Shown here: positions 1-7,071 of the stretch, in pieces
Layout: every line of letters starts with the position of its first letter
How positions within the stretch are numbered: position 1 is the first letter of the stretch
Notes under the pieces: generated by a model
What the model saw: only the letters and a program-made list of their open reading frames with translations
The model's database searches: none
Told to the model about the DNA's origin: nothing
DNA from: UBA4312 sp002394635
GTDB lineage: Bacteria > Bacillota_I > Bacilli_A > Erysipelotrichales > Erysipelotrichaceae
Assembly: GCA_946539765.1 (NCBI GenBank)
Contig: CAMNHO010000022.1
Location: 1 to 27,448 of the forward strand
Direction: 5' to 3'
DNA: 27,448 nt
Made by a program: the position numbers and the translations under genes

Positions 1-74
1 CACCGGCTGAACTGCTGGATCACTATGGACTGAACGCAAAACATATTGCGGAATTTGTAAAAAACATTCAATAA
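1..74 (+). CDS. C-terminal tail of a transketolase-like protein (partial)
   Basis: Only the last 23 codons are inside the window, read in the frame that starts at base 3 and ending at TAA 72-74. The tail reads PAELLDHYGLNAKHIAEFVK plus NIQ. The pattern P-x-x-L-L-x-x-Y-G-L-x-x-x-x-I is typical of the extreme C-terminus of transketolase and related thiamine-diphosphate enzymes. With so little sequence the family is a reasonable guess only. A strong terminator follows within 15 bases, so this is the last gene of its unit. Confidence 0.45.
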   Translation, partial: PAELLDHYGLNAKHIAEFVKNIQ

Positions 75-85
75 TAATGGTAAAG

Positions 86-122
86 AGAACCTCTGATTTT
101 TTTGATCAGAGGTTTTGCTTTC
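86..122 (+). terminator. Intrinsic terminator after the transketolase-like gene
   Basis: A perfect 10-bp stem, AACCTCTGAT at 88-97 with ATCAGAGGTT at 105-114, closes a 7-base loop and runs into a T-rich tract (113-116 and 118-122). It separates the upstream gene from the histidine phosphatase pair. No convincing promoter was found in 120-216. A TATGAT at 200-205 could be a -10 box but has no matching -35. Confidence 0.85.
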
Positions 123-216
123 TGCAATAATCTATAAGTCTATTTCGGTTGCAACATCGTATGGAAAAGCGAATACGGGTCTTTTTTTTCTATGAAAAAT
201 ATGATACAAATGGACT

Positions 217-795
217 ATGGAAACAATGATTTATGTTGTCCGACATGGACAGACTTTGTTTAATATCAAGCATTTGATCCAAGGTAAAGGGGATTCTCCG
301 TTAACGGAAAAAGGCATAGCACAGGCCTATCATTTACGGAGTGTATTACAGAAGATCTCTTTTGATCTAGGTGTTTCTTCTACAAGTGAAAGAGCTCGGG
401 ATACTATGCATATCATCCTGGATGGACGTTGTCCATATGCTTATTATAAAGAATTGAAAGAAATCAGCTTTGGCACACTGGAAGGTGATCCTGTATCAGC
501 TGCCTTTGAAAAAAGTGAAGACGAGGATTTATGGATCCCCAAACAGAAGGACTTTACAGCGTATGGTGGTGATAACTTTTCACAAGCTAGAGAGAAGGCA
601 GAAGAAAAATTAATAGAAATCGGACGGAAGCATCCTGGACAGACGTTGTTGGTGGTATCCCATGGAGCCTTATTAAAAGAGCTTTTCTCCCATCTTGATC
701 CAAATTTTAAAGAACGTGTCCCGAACTGTTCTGTCAGTCAGCTAACATACAGCCATCAGCATTTATCGCTGATCCGGCCTCCGGAGGTACTATGA
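217..795 (+). CDS. Histidine phosphatase family protein (phosphoglycerate mutase-like), copy 1
   Basis: A 192-residue member of the histidine phosphatase superfamily, cytosolic, with no signal peptide. The phosphohistidine motif RHGQT sits at residues 9-13 (His10). The SSTSERARDT segment supplies an active-site Arg (Arg59), EISFGTLEG supplies the acid (Glu82), and VVSHG carries the second His (His149). The substrate cannot be told from sequence; relatives act on phosphosugars, phosphoglycerate or cobalamin intermediates. Its stop overlaps the next gene (ATGA at 792-795), which is a clear paralogue, so the two are co-translated tandem duplicates. The start is uncertain: ATG 217 and ATG 226 both have weak ribosome sites, and 226 gives a start more like that of the paralogue. 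Confidence 0.9.
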   Translation: METMIYVVRHGQTLFNIKHLIQGKGDSPLTEKGIAQAYHLRSVLQKISFDLGVSSTSERARDTMHIILDGRCPYAYYKELKEISFGTLEGDPVSAAFEKSEDEDLWIPKQKDFTAYGGDNFSQAREKAEEKLIEIGRKHPGQTLLVVSHGALLKELFSHLDPNFKERVPNCSVSQLTYSHQHLSLIRPPEVL

Positions 796-1376
796 CCCGA
801 TTTTATGTTGTTCGACATGGTGAAACCTTGTTTAATATCAAACGATTATATCAAGGATGGTGCGATTCCACCCTTACAGAGAACGGTATCCTGCAGGCTA
901 AAGAGCTATATGAAGGTCTGTATGCGATTCCTTTTGTTAAAGCTGTCAGCTCGACCAGTGAACGGGCTATTGATACCTTGGCTTGTATAGTGGGAGACCG
1001 GAATATTCCTATGGAATGGGATAAAGATCTTCGTGAAGTTTACTTTGGCCAAAAAGAAGGAGACTATTATCCGGATACACGGCCATCAGCCGATGTAGAC
1101 TGGATCGGCTATGATTTTTGTGGTGGGGAGACACGCGATGAAGCCTGTGACCGGTTCCTGCATGGATTGGCTCGCCATGCCGTTGATGGCAATGTACTGG
1201 TCGTTAGTCATGGTGCGGTGATCTGCCGTTTTATCCAGCGGTGCGTTCCGGATTTGTGGGCCAAACGAAATAAACCGAACGAAATCGTGCCGAACTGTTC
1301 CGTTACGCTCATCGATTATGAGCAGGGTCAGTTTCATCTTGCGGCTCTGCCGGATATTTCTTATCGAAAGAAGTGA
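792..1376 (+). CDS. Histidine phosphatase family protein (phosphoglycerate mutase-like), copy 2
   Basis: A 194-residue paralogue of the preceding gene. It shares the VVRHG-x-TLFNIK opening, the SSTSERA-x-DT segment, the GGE/GGD loop and a VPNCSV stretch near the C-terminus. Catalytic residues are His9 (RHGET), Arg58, Glu82 and His140 (VVSHG). The start overlaps the upstream stop by four bases and is served by GGAGG at 782-786. The C-terminal region carries an extra segment around RNKPNEI that copy 1 lacks, so the copies may have diverged in substrate. The specific substrate is unknown. A terminator begins at the last base of the stop codon, making this pair a small unit of its own. Confidence 0.9.
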   Translation: MTRFYVVRHGETLFNIKRLYQGWCDSTLTENGILQAKELYEGLYAIPFVKAVSSTSERAIDTLACIVGDRNIPMEWDKDLREVYFGQKEGDYYPDTRPSADVDWIGYDFCGGETRDEACDRFLHGLARHAVDGNVLVVSHGAVICRFIQRCVPDLWAKRNKPNEIVPNCSVTLIDYEQGQFHLAALPDISYRKK

Positions 1377-1397
1377 ACCGACGATGTCGGTTTTTTC
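1376..1397 (+). terminator. Intrinsic terminator after the histidine phosphatase pair
   Basis: A 7-bp perfect stem, AACCGAC at 1376-1382 with GTCGGTT at 1386-1392, has a 3-base loop and a run of six T (1391-1396). Its first base is the last base of the upstream TGA stop. Confidence 0.8.
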
Positions 1398-1399
1398 TA

Positions 1400-1408
1400 T
1401 GTTATAAT
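1400..1408 (+). promoter_or_regulatory. Extended -10 promoter for the S66 peptidase-recG unit
   Basis: TGT-TATAAT at 1400-1408 matches the extended -10 consensus TGnTATAAT. No good -35 box lies 16-18 bases upstream, where the terminator hairpin sits instead. The predicted start of transcription (about 1415) falls almost on the ATG at 1416, so the message would have little or no leader even though TGAGGA lies just before the ATG. Confidence 0.5.
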
Positions 1409-1415
1409 GAGGATT

Positions 1416-2135
1416 ATGAAAACGATTGGATTATTGGGTCTATCGAACCCGTGTTCACGACAGAAGATACAGCCGTTGTATCAATGGCTGAAGTCTCTGG
1501 GCATGGTGGTTTTGGTATCGCCTTATTTATATACAGAAAGTACGCCGGAACAAAGAGCTTCGGTGTTTAATACATGGATCTATGAGAACATCGATCATAT
1601 CTTTGATGTTTCCGGTGGTGATCTGGCCAATGAAACCATCCCATATCTGGATCTGGATGCCTATCGAAGGAGCACCTCTTTCTTTTATGGATATAGTGAT
1701 CTGACATGCGTTTTAAATGTTTTGGCGCCTTTGCGTCGCTGTGCTTTGTTTCAGATTTGCGGAAATACGCACACAGATCTGATCGAAGCGCATTTAAAAG
1801 GAATATCGGATTCTTTATTTATAGGAAGTGGGCTAGGTGGTAATATACGCTGCCTATTGAAGCTGGCGGGAACACCGTATTTTCCGGATCTTAAAGGGAA
1901 ACGATTGTATCTTGAAAGCTATTCAGGCGATGAATATCGTATTCGGACATTTTTTGCGCAATTGAAAAGCATGGGGATCCTGGATGGTGTGGAATCTATC
2001 TGTCTTGGTCAGTTTACCGAACTGGATACAAAGGACAGAAAGGTTTTGGATCGTTTATGCCAAGGCATTATATACCAACATGATCTTCGTTTTGGTCATA
2101 GTGCAGATTCTTATGGTGTCTGGCTGGAGGATTGA
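1416..2135 (+). CDS. Compact S66-family LD-carboxypeptidase/MccF-like serine peptidase
   Basis: A 239-residue protein with the peptidase S66 pattern. It has VSGGDL at 65-70 and the nucleophile elbow GYSDLT with Ser94. Glu167 lies in RLYLES before a D-x-Y-R-I-R-x-F segment, and His228 lies in FGHSADSYGVWLED at the C-terminus. Order and spacing fit the Ser-Glu-His triad of LD-carboxypeptidase A. Those enzymes trim the L-Lys/DAP-D-Ala bond of cytosolic muropeptides, and MccF cleaves microcin C-like nucleotides. The protein is about 60 residues shorter than usual for the family, with short connections between Ser94 and Glu167. ATG 1416 is chosen over ATG 1407 because GAGG at 1409-1412 is then correctly placed. 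recG follows with a predicted 2-base gap. Confidence 0.8.
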   Translation: MKTIGLLGLSNPCSRQKIQPLYQWLKSLGMVVLVSPYLYTESTPEQRASVFNTWIYENIDHIFDVSGGDLANETIPYLDLDAYRRSTSFFYGYSDLTCVLNVLAPLRRCALFQICGNTHTDLIEAHLKGISDSLFIGSGLGGNIRCLLKLAGTPYFPDLKGKRLYLESYSGDEYRIRTFFAQLKSMGILDGVESICLGQFTELDTKDRKVLDRLCQGIIYQHDLRFGHSADSYGVWLED

Positions 2136-2137
2136 TT

Positions 2138-4120
2138 ATGGAGCTGAAAGAAATAAAATTGACACCCAGACGGATCGAGCTGCTTGAAAAAATGGGGATC
2201 CACAGTGTGGAATCGCTGTTAAAGACATATCCGTTCCGTTATGAAACGGTTGAAGCGGTTCCCTTTGAACAATGGGAAAAAGGACAGACCGTGTGTTTTG
2301 AAGGGGTGATCTGTTCGCCTGCCCGGGTGGTTCGTTTCGGAAAAAAGCGTTCGATGACAAAATTCAAGGTCGTCACCTGGAATGAGGAACTGGAAATCAC
2401 CTTGTTTAACCGACCATGGGCCAATCAGTTTCCTTTTGGTAAGAACATAACGATTTTTGGTACGTATCAGGGAAACCAGAAGGTAACTGCCAACAATTAT
2501 AATTTTCATCCCCTGCAGTCACAGGTCGGTATGCATCCGGTGTATACAGTGACCCAAGGTCTGAAACAAAGTGAAATGCGTACGATCATGGGAAAAGCAC
2601 TGGAACATACAGAGATTTTAGCGGATGTCGTTCCTGAAAGATACCGAAAGGCATATAAGCTGCTGGATGGACAGACAGCTTTACAATGGGTACACAATCC
2701 GCCGGGTCCAAAACATCTGCAGGCGGCTTTGCGTACGTTGAAATATGAAGAATTTCTTTGTTTTCAATGTGTGATGCAGGCAACGCAGAACAAGGACAGC
2801 GAAATAAAAAAAGAAGCCAAAAGCTGGGATCAGAAAAGGTTGGAACAATGGATGGGTGCTTTTCCGTATGCCTTGACCCGGGATCAGGAGCAGGCGTGCC
2901 AGGATGTGCTTACGGATATGAAAAGCGAGAAGATCATGTTCCGTCTGGTCCAGGGCGATGTCGGCTGCGGGAAATCCATGGTCGCTTTTACTGCATTGTA
3001 TGCGTGTCATCTTTCTGGCTGGCAGTCAGCATTTCTGGCACCAACGGAGATTCTGGCTCGTCAGCACTATGATAATATGAGACAGCTGGGCTTGCCGGTG
3101 ATTTTATATGTGTCGGCTTTATCTGCCAAAGAAAAAGAAGAGATCCATCAAAAGATGGAACAGCAGACCGATGCCATCTTTGTGGGGACGCACGCATTGT
3201 TCCAGGATTCTGTTTCGTTTCAGAAGCTAGGACTGGTGGTTACCGATGAGCAGCAGCGCTTCGGTGTACGTCAGAGGCGGGCTTTATTGGAAAAGGGCCG
3301 CAATGTGGACTTTCTGATGATGTCAGCCACCCCTATACCGAGAACGTATGCACATTTTCTCTATGGGAATATGGATCTTTCCAATATCCATACCATGCCC
3401 CCGGGCCGCCAGCCGGTAAAAACCATCTATGTGCAGACGACCTCAATGAAACCGGTCTTAAAAGATGTACTGCACTATATTGAACAAGGAAGACAATGCT
3501 ATGTGGTTTGTCCGGCAATCGATGAAAACGAAGAAATGCCGATGAAAAGTGTGACCTCTATTTATGAAGGGATGAAAACGACATTAAAGGACCGAGTGTC
3601 CATTGGCCTTTTACATGGCCGCATGAGCAGTGAACAAAAAGAAGAGATCATGATGCAGTTTCATAAAAAGGAACTGGATATCTTAGTGTCTACAACGGTC
3701 ATTGAAGTAGGCATCGATATTAAAAATGCTACGGTCATGGTCATTTATGATGCACATCGGTTTGGCTTGAGCACCCTGCATCAGCTGCGGGGACGTGTAG
3801 CCCGTGGGAATGTACAGGGCATCTGTTATTTATTAAGTGGATCCAAGGATCCAAAAGCCATAGAACGGCTGCAGAAAATGGAAGAATTGCTTGATGGCTT
3901 TACCGTCACCGATTATGATCTGATGCTGCGGGGTCCCGGAGATATCCTCGGCTTCCGGCAAAGCGGTCTTCCAAGCTTTGTGCTCGGCGATATGGAAAAG
4001 GATAAAGCGATGATGGAAGTCTGTGTCAAAGATGCTTCGGAAATCTTGAAACGAGGCACAGATGAACAAATGTTGGCATTTATAAAAGATGCCGTGGAAA
4101 AAGCACAATATTTTGATTAA
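2138..4120 (+). CDS. recG: ATP-dependent DNA helicase RecG
   Basis: A branch-migration helicase that regresses stalled replication forks and processes Holliday junctions and R-loops. The 660-residue length is close to normal for the family. An N-terminal wedge/OB domain occupies about 55-150. The helicase motor has Walker A GDVGCGKS (273-280), a DEx-type motif II DEQQRFG (370-376), SATPIPRT (396-403), VIEVGIDI, and motif VI QLRGRVARG (549-557). The RecG C-terminal signature DLMLRGPGDILGFRQSGLP follows. Two positions differ from the usual DEQH and GRVGRG. ATG 2138 is preferred because GGAGG (2126-2130) lies 7 bases upstream; a TTG at 2132 is possible. It is translated with the preceding S66 gene. 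Confidence 0.95.
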   Translation: MELKEIKLTPRRIELLEKMGIHSVESLLKTYPFRYETVEAVPFEQWEKGQTVCFEGVICSPARVVRFGKKRSMTKFKVVTWNEELEITLFNRPWANQFPFGKNITIFGTYQGNQKVTANNYNFHPLQSQVGMHPVYTVTQGLKQSEMRTIMGKALEHTEILADVVPERYRKAYKLLDGQTALQWVHNPPGPKHLQAALRTLKYEEFLCFQCVMQATQNKDSEIKKEAKSWDQKRLEQWMGAFPYALTRDQEQACQDVLTDMKSEKIMFRLVQGDVGCGKSMVAFTALYACHLSGWQSAFLAPTEILARQHYDNMRQLGLPVILYVSALSAKEKEEIHQKMEQQTDAIFVGTHALFQDSVSFQKLGLVVTDEQQRFGVRQRRALLEKGRNVDFLMMSATPIPRTYAHFLYGNMDLSNIHTMPPGRQPVKTIYVQTTSMKPVLKDVLHYIEQGRQCYVVCPAIDENEEMPMKSVTSIYEGMKTTLKDRVSIGLLHGRMSSEQKEEIMMQFHKKELDILVSTTVIEVGIDIKNATVMVIYDAHRFGLSTLHQLRGRVARGNVQGICYLLSGSKDPKAIERLQKMEELLDGFTVTDYDLMLRGPGDILGFRQSGLPSFVLGDMEKDKAMMEVCVKDASEILKRGTDEQMLAFIKDAVEKAQYFD

Positions 4121-4129
4121 AATAAGCTT

Positions 4130-4924
4130 ATGAATAATACATATAAACCAAAAGCCACCTACTTTATCAGCCTGACTTTGATGATAACCATCTTGATCGG
4201 AATTGCGTATGGCGCTTTTCTTAGAAAAATAGAAGTCGACTGTATGAGTGGTGCCCAATATGAATATTCCGGAGAAAGCGGCAAAGCAACGTTGTCGATC
4301 TATAATTCTTCGCAGAACATCAACCAGAGAACAGAATCATTTATGGAGAGCATCCGTTATGAAGTAGAACCCAACGAAGGACTGTCCAATGGGGATATTG
4401 TCCACGTAACGGCTGATTATGATGAATCGATTGCCGAACAATACAATTTTCAACCAGTCAATGTGGAAGTGGATATTGAAGTCAGTGGACTTCCGGATCA
4501 ATACAAGTCGGTTCAGGAAATTGAACCGGAGTATCTGGATAATGTATATGAGGAATCGGAGCAATATGTCGTAAATCATGCGACCGAGATCTTTGATTAT
4601 AAGATCCAGCGTGTGGATGCGCATCCGGAGCTGGAAGAACAGGAAACCGTATACAGAGCTTTTTTGAAATCCAACCGCTCGGGCATCAGCGATCGTATTC
4701 TCTCCATCCAGAAGCTAACCTATTCAAGTCGCGGGAACACGTATACGTTCTATTATTCCGTCTTTGTGCCGGGGATCAACACCAGCAAAGATATTGTCCT
4801 GCAGGATATATATGGAGAAGTTGCGAGTGTCACCAATGATGAGATCAATGATTCTTTGTACGATCATTATGTATCCAGAGTATATGGTTTACGATATGTA
4901 ATCGAACCGATAGAAATAAAATAA
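4130..4924 (+). CDS. Membrane-anchored extracytoplasmic protein of unknown function
   Basis: I do not recognise a named family for this 264-residue protein. It has a short charged N-terminus, one hydrophobic segment at about residues 11-30, and then a long acidic domain with no further membrane spans. That fits a single-pass protein with most of its mass outside the cell. Residues of about 35-125 carry a pattern (YSGESGKA, then LSNGD-x-V-x-V, then VSGL) seen in extracytoplasmic beta-rich domains of Gram-positive surface proteins such as TcaA-like proteins; this link is an inference. There is no lipobox, LPXTG or catalytic motif. The gene starts 9 bases after recG with only a weak ribosome site, and its stop lies inside a terminator stem. 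Confidence 0.75.
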   Translation: MNNTYKPKATYFISLTLMITILIGIAYGAFLRKIEVDCMSGAQYEYSGESGKATLSIYNSSQNINQRTESFMESIRYEVEPNEGLSNGDIVHVTADYDESIAEQYNFQPVNVEVDIEVSGLPDQYKSVQEIEPEYLDNVYEESEQYVVNHATEIFDYKIQRVDAHPELEEQETVYRAFLKSNRSGISDRILSIQKLTYSSRGNTYTFYYSVFVPGINTSKDIVLQDIYGEVASVTNDEINDSLYDHYVSRVYGLRYVIEPIEIK

Positions 4925-4946
4925 GAACCTCATGGGTTCTTATTTT
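4918..4946. terminator. Bidirectional terminator between convergent genes
   Basis: A 12-bp perfect stem, AAAATAAGAACC at 4918-4929 with GGTTCTTATTTT at 4935-4946, closes a 5-base loop and has T-rich arms in both directions. The plus-strand stop codon (4922-4924) lies in the left arm. The stop of the minus-strand HIT gene (4940-4942) lies in the right arm. Confidence 0.85.
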
Positions 4947-5329
4947 AGTGTTTCCTTTAATTTTTCAAAATTAACGGCATCGATAGGATGAAAACGAATG
5001 ATTTCCTGATCGTTTTTATAACGGGGAATCAGATGGACATGGAAGTGTTCAACGCTTTGTCCAGCCGCTTCATGCATGTTGGATAATAAATTGATGCCGT
5101 CACAATGCAGCTTTTCTTCAAGCTGACGGGCTGTCTTTTGTGCTACTTCAAACACGTGATTCCGGATTTCTTCCGGACAATCCAGAAAGGATTGACAATG
5201 CTCTTTCGGGACAACCAGACAATGTCCGTAAGAAGTGGGATTTACATCAAAGAAAACGAGTACAGAATCATCCTCATAAATGGAATGGCTGCCGATTTTA
5301 CCGTTGGCAATATCGCAGAAAATACACAT
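4940..5329 (-). CDS. HIT family protein (histidine triad nucleotide hydrolase)
   Basis: A 129-residue HIT protein. The family hydrolyses nucleoside phosphoramidates, aminoacyl-adenylates or dinucleoside polyphosphates. The histidine triad HFHVHLIPR is at 95-103 (His95, His97, His99). CIFCDI at the N-terminus supplies the CxxC commonly seen in Firmicutes Hit-like proteins with a zinc site. YEDDSVLVFFDVNPTSYGHCLVVPKEH is the typical family core. The start is set at ATG 5327-5329 because AGGAGG (5335-5340 on the minus strand) is correctly spaced. A longer reading back to 5425 would be non-coding in character. The gene stands alone on the minus strand and shares a terminator with its convergent neighbour. 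Confidence 0.92.
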   Translation of the reverse strand: MCIFCDIANGKIGSHSIYEDDSVLVFFDVNPTSYGHCLVVPKEHCQSFLDCPEEIRNHVFEVAQKTARQLEEKLHCDGINLLSNMHEAAGQSVEHFHVHLIPRYKNDQEIIRFHPIDAVNFEKLKETLK

Positions 5330-5355
5330 ATGGACCTCCTTGTGCTGATGATATA

Positions 5356-5466
5356 GGAAAACCAGGCTAAGGGGGTGCCTGGTTTTCCAAAAAATTAAGG
5401 GGATAGAAAATTGTATGAATACCAATTATTGGAATATCCATACAGGCAAGGTCTTCTATTCCTTGC
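5356..5466 (-). promoter_or_regulatory. Candidate structured 5' leader of the HIT gene (three hairpins)
   Basis: Upstream of the HIT gene, three inverted repeats lie in series. GCAAGG/CCTTGC is at 5446-5466. A long imperfect hairpin with TGTATG/CATACA ends and a CCAAT/ATTGG core is at 5412-5444. A perfect 12-bp stem, GGAAAACCAGGC at 5356-5367 with GCCTGGTTTTCC at 5377-5388, is third. None is followed by a T-run in either direction, so they are not simple terminators. If the promoter at 5475-5483 is used, all three would be in the hit mRNA leader. I recognise no known riboswitch class. Confidence 0.4.
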
Positions 5467-5474
5467 TTATAGTG

Positions 5475-5483
5475 AGTATATCA
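5475..5483 (-). promoter_or_regulatory. Possible extended -10 promoter for the HIT gene
   Basis: On the minus strand the sequence reads TGA-TATACT, an extended -10 form. No -35 box is found at 16-18 bases. It would give a leader of about 140 bases before the ATG at 5329. Confidence 0.35.
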
Positions 5484-5498
5484 CACACAGCGACGTTA

Positions 5499-5560
5499 AA
5501 TATGTGAAAATTATGGAAAAATATGTGAAAACAGGAAAAATTGGGTGAAATTAGGGATGA
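5499..5560. repeat. A-tract direct repeats with roughly helical spacing upstream of murF
   Basis: G-rich/A4 units recur about every 10 bases: GTGAAAA at 5504, TGGAAAA at 5514, GTGAAAA at 5525, AGGAAAA at 5533 and GTGAAA at 5545, then AGGGATG at 5553. Longer units such as ATATGTGAAAA repeat at intervals of 21 and 20 bases. The array lies between the possible hit promoter and the murF promoter. It may be bent DNA or an operator. The rest of this gap up to 5670 is A-rich, with no gene or further clear structure seen. Confidence 0.5.
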
Positions 5561-5674
5561 TGATGATAAAAATGGGGTAAAAGCTTAAAAAATAAGGAAA
5601 AAAGACCACAAAATAGGGCGAGATTTGGAAAATGAACATTTGCTGGTTTTAAATCAAAAAAGCTATATCAAATA

Positions 5675-5683
5675 TGCTATAAT
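5675..5683 (+). promoter_or_regulatory. Extended -10 promoter of the murF operon
   Basis: TGC-TATAAT at 5675-5683 is a perfect extended -10. The -35 region is A-rich and poor. Transcription would start near 5690, just before GAGG (5694-5697) and ATG 5707. It is the only promoter I can see for the co-directional run that ends at 18159. Confidence 0.65.
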
Positions 5684-5706
5684 AACCAAGATAGAGGTTG
5701 ATATAT

Positions 5707-7071
5707 ATGATTCAAAAATCTATTCAGACGATTGCGCAATATCTGGAGGCAGAAGTTGTCGGCTGTAAGGATCTTTACCAAAAGATCTGCGGCGTTACCA
5801 TTGACTCCAGAAAAGTGGAAAAAGGCAATCTATTTATACCAATTATCGGTGCCCGTGCGGACGGTCATCGTTTTATTCGTGATGTTCAAAAAAAAGGAGC
5901 AGCTGCTTCGTTGTGGCAGAAAGACCATACACCCTATCCGGATGGGATCTCTTTGATTTTGGTAGATGATACGCAGCAGGCACTGACCCGGCTGGCCAAA
6001 GCCTATATGAAAACATTATCCTGTAAGGTCATCGGAATTACGGGTTCAAATGGAAAGACCTCCTGTAAAGATATGTTCTTCAGCGTATTCTCACAGGCCT
6101 ATAAGACCCAGTGTACACAAGGTAATCACAACAACGAGATTGGTCTTCCTCTGACCGTGCTGGATTTCGATGAAGACATTGAGGTGGCCATCCTGGAAAT
6201 GGGCATGGAAAACTGGAATGATATCCATTTTTTATGTTCGATTGCCCAACCGGATATTTCTGTCATCACAACCATTGGTTCCGCCCATATGGAAAATCTC
6301 GGTTCCAAAGAGAATATAGCGCGGGCAAAGATGGAAATCTTGACCGATACAAAACAGAACGGACTCTTTTTGTACAATGCCGGCAGTCCGGAAATCCAAA
6401 CGTTGATCCATGACTGGACATATGATCCGAGCGTGGAAGTTGTTTCCTTCGGAGAAAATGGGCAGGTTCGTTTAACTTCGGAAATCACTTATGGATCCGA
6501 TGGGATCGCCTTTACATGTTCTTTGATGGAGGATGTGATCCATTTGAATGCTTTAGGGGATTTCCAGGCTGAAAATGCCCTGCCGGTCATCTATACGGCA
6601 TGGAGGATGGGTTTGAAAAAGGAACAGATCCTATATGGATTATCTCATATCTTGATGACAAAAATGCGAACACAAAGATTGCAGATCGGTCGAGCTGTGA
6701 TCATTGATGACTCATATAAATCCAATCCGGAAAGTGCCGAAGCGGCTATTGATACATTGATGAAGGTGCCTTCACCTGTGCATATAGCGGTATTAAGCGA
6801 TATGCTGGATCTGGGCGAAGACGAACAAACTCTACATGAGCAGATCGGAATCTATGCCCATGAGAATAAGGTAGATATCTTGTTATGTACTGGACCTAGA
6901 AGCCGATATACAGCACAGGCAGGACAAGGAAAATGGTTTGAAACCAAAGAAGAAATTGAACAAGTTTTAAAGGGCTATCTTGATAAAGATTGCGTCATAT
7001 TAGTGAAGGGAAGCCGGGCGATGGCGATGGATACGATCGTAACGGCTTTGCAGGAGGATTCAAATGAATAA
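5707..7071 (+). CDS. murF: UDP-MurNAc-tripeptide:D-Ala-D-X ligase MurF
   Basis: This cytosolic Mur ligase adds the D-alanyl-D-X dipeptide to UDP-MurNAc-tripeptide, the last cytosolic step in building the peptidoglycan stem. It has 454 residues, a normal length. The ATP loop GITGSNGKT is at 110-118. ILEMGM and the TIGSAHMENLGS segment follow, and the C-terminal domain carries DDSYKSNPES at 334-343 (usually DDSYNANP). The start is ATG 5707, placed 9 bases after GAGG; a TTG at 5698 has no room for a ribosome site. It heads the operon and overlaps the ligase gene by 8 bases, so it directly uses the dipeptide that ligase makes. If the dipeptide is D-Ala-D-Ser, this MurF must accept it. Confidence 0.95.
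   Translation: MIQKSIQTIAQYLEAEVVGCKDLYQKICGVTIDSRKVEKGNLFIPIIGARADGHRFIRDVQKKGAAASLWQKDHTPYPDGISLILVDDTQQALTRLAKAYMKTLSCKVIGITGSNGKTSCKDMFFSVFSQAYKTQCTQGNHNNEIGLPLTVLDFDEDIEVAILEMGMENWNDIHFLCSIAQPDISVITTIGSAHMENLGSKENIARAKMEILTDTKQNGLFLYNAGSPEIQTLIHDWTYDPSVEVVSFGENGQVRLTSEITYGSDGIAFTCSLMEDVIHLNALGDFQAENALPVIYTAWRMGLKKEQILYGLSHILMTKMRTQRLQIGRAVIIDDSYKSNPESAEAAIDTLMKVPSPVHIAVLSDMLDLGEDEQTLHEQIGIYAHENKVDILLCTGPRSRYTAQAGQGKWFETKEEIEQVLKGYLDKDCVILVKGSRAMAMDTIVTALQEDSNE

Noticed and set aside
123..216. Promoter for the histidine phosphatase pair (TATGAT at 200-205, TTGCAA near 149)
   Set aside because: No -35/-10 pair has acceptable spacing and there is no TGn extension; the true promoter could not be fixed.
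4940..5425. Longer version of the HIT protein starting at 5425
   Set aside because: The added 32 residues would be translated through the hairpin region and lack family similarity, while AGGAGG sits correctly before ATG 5329.
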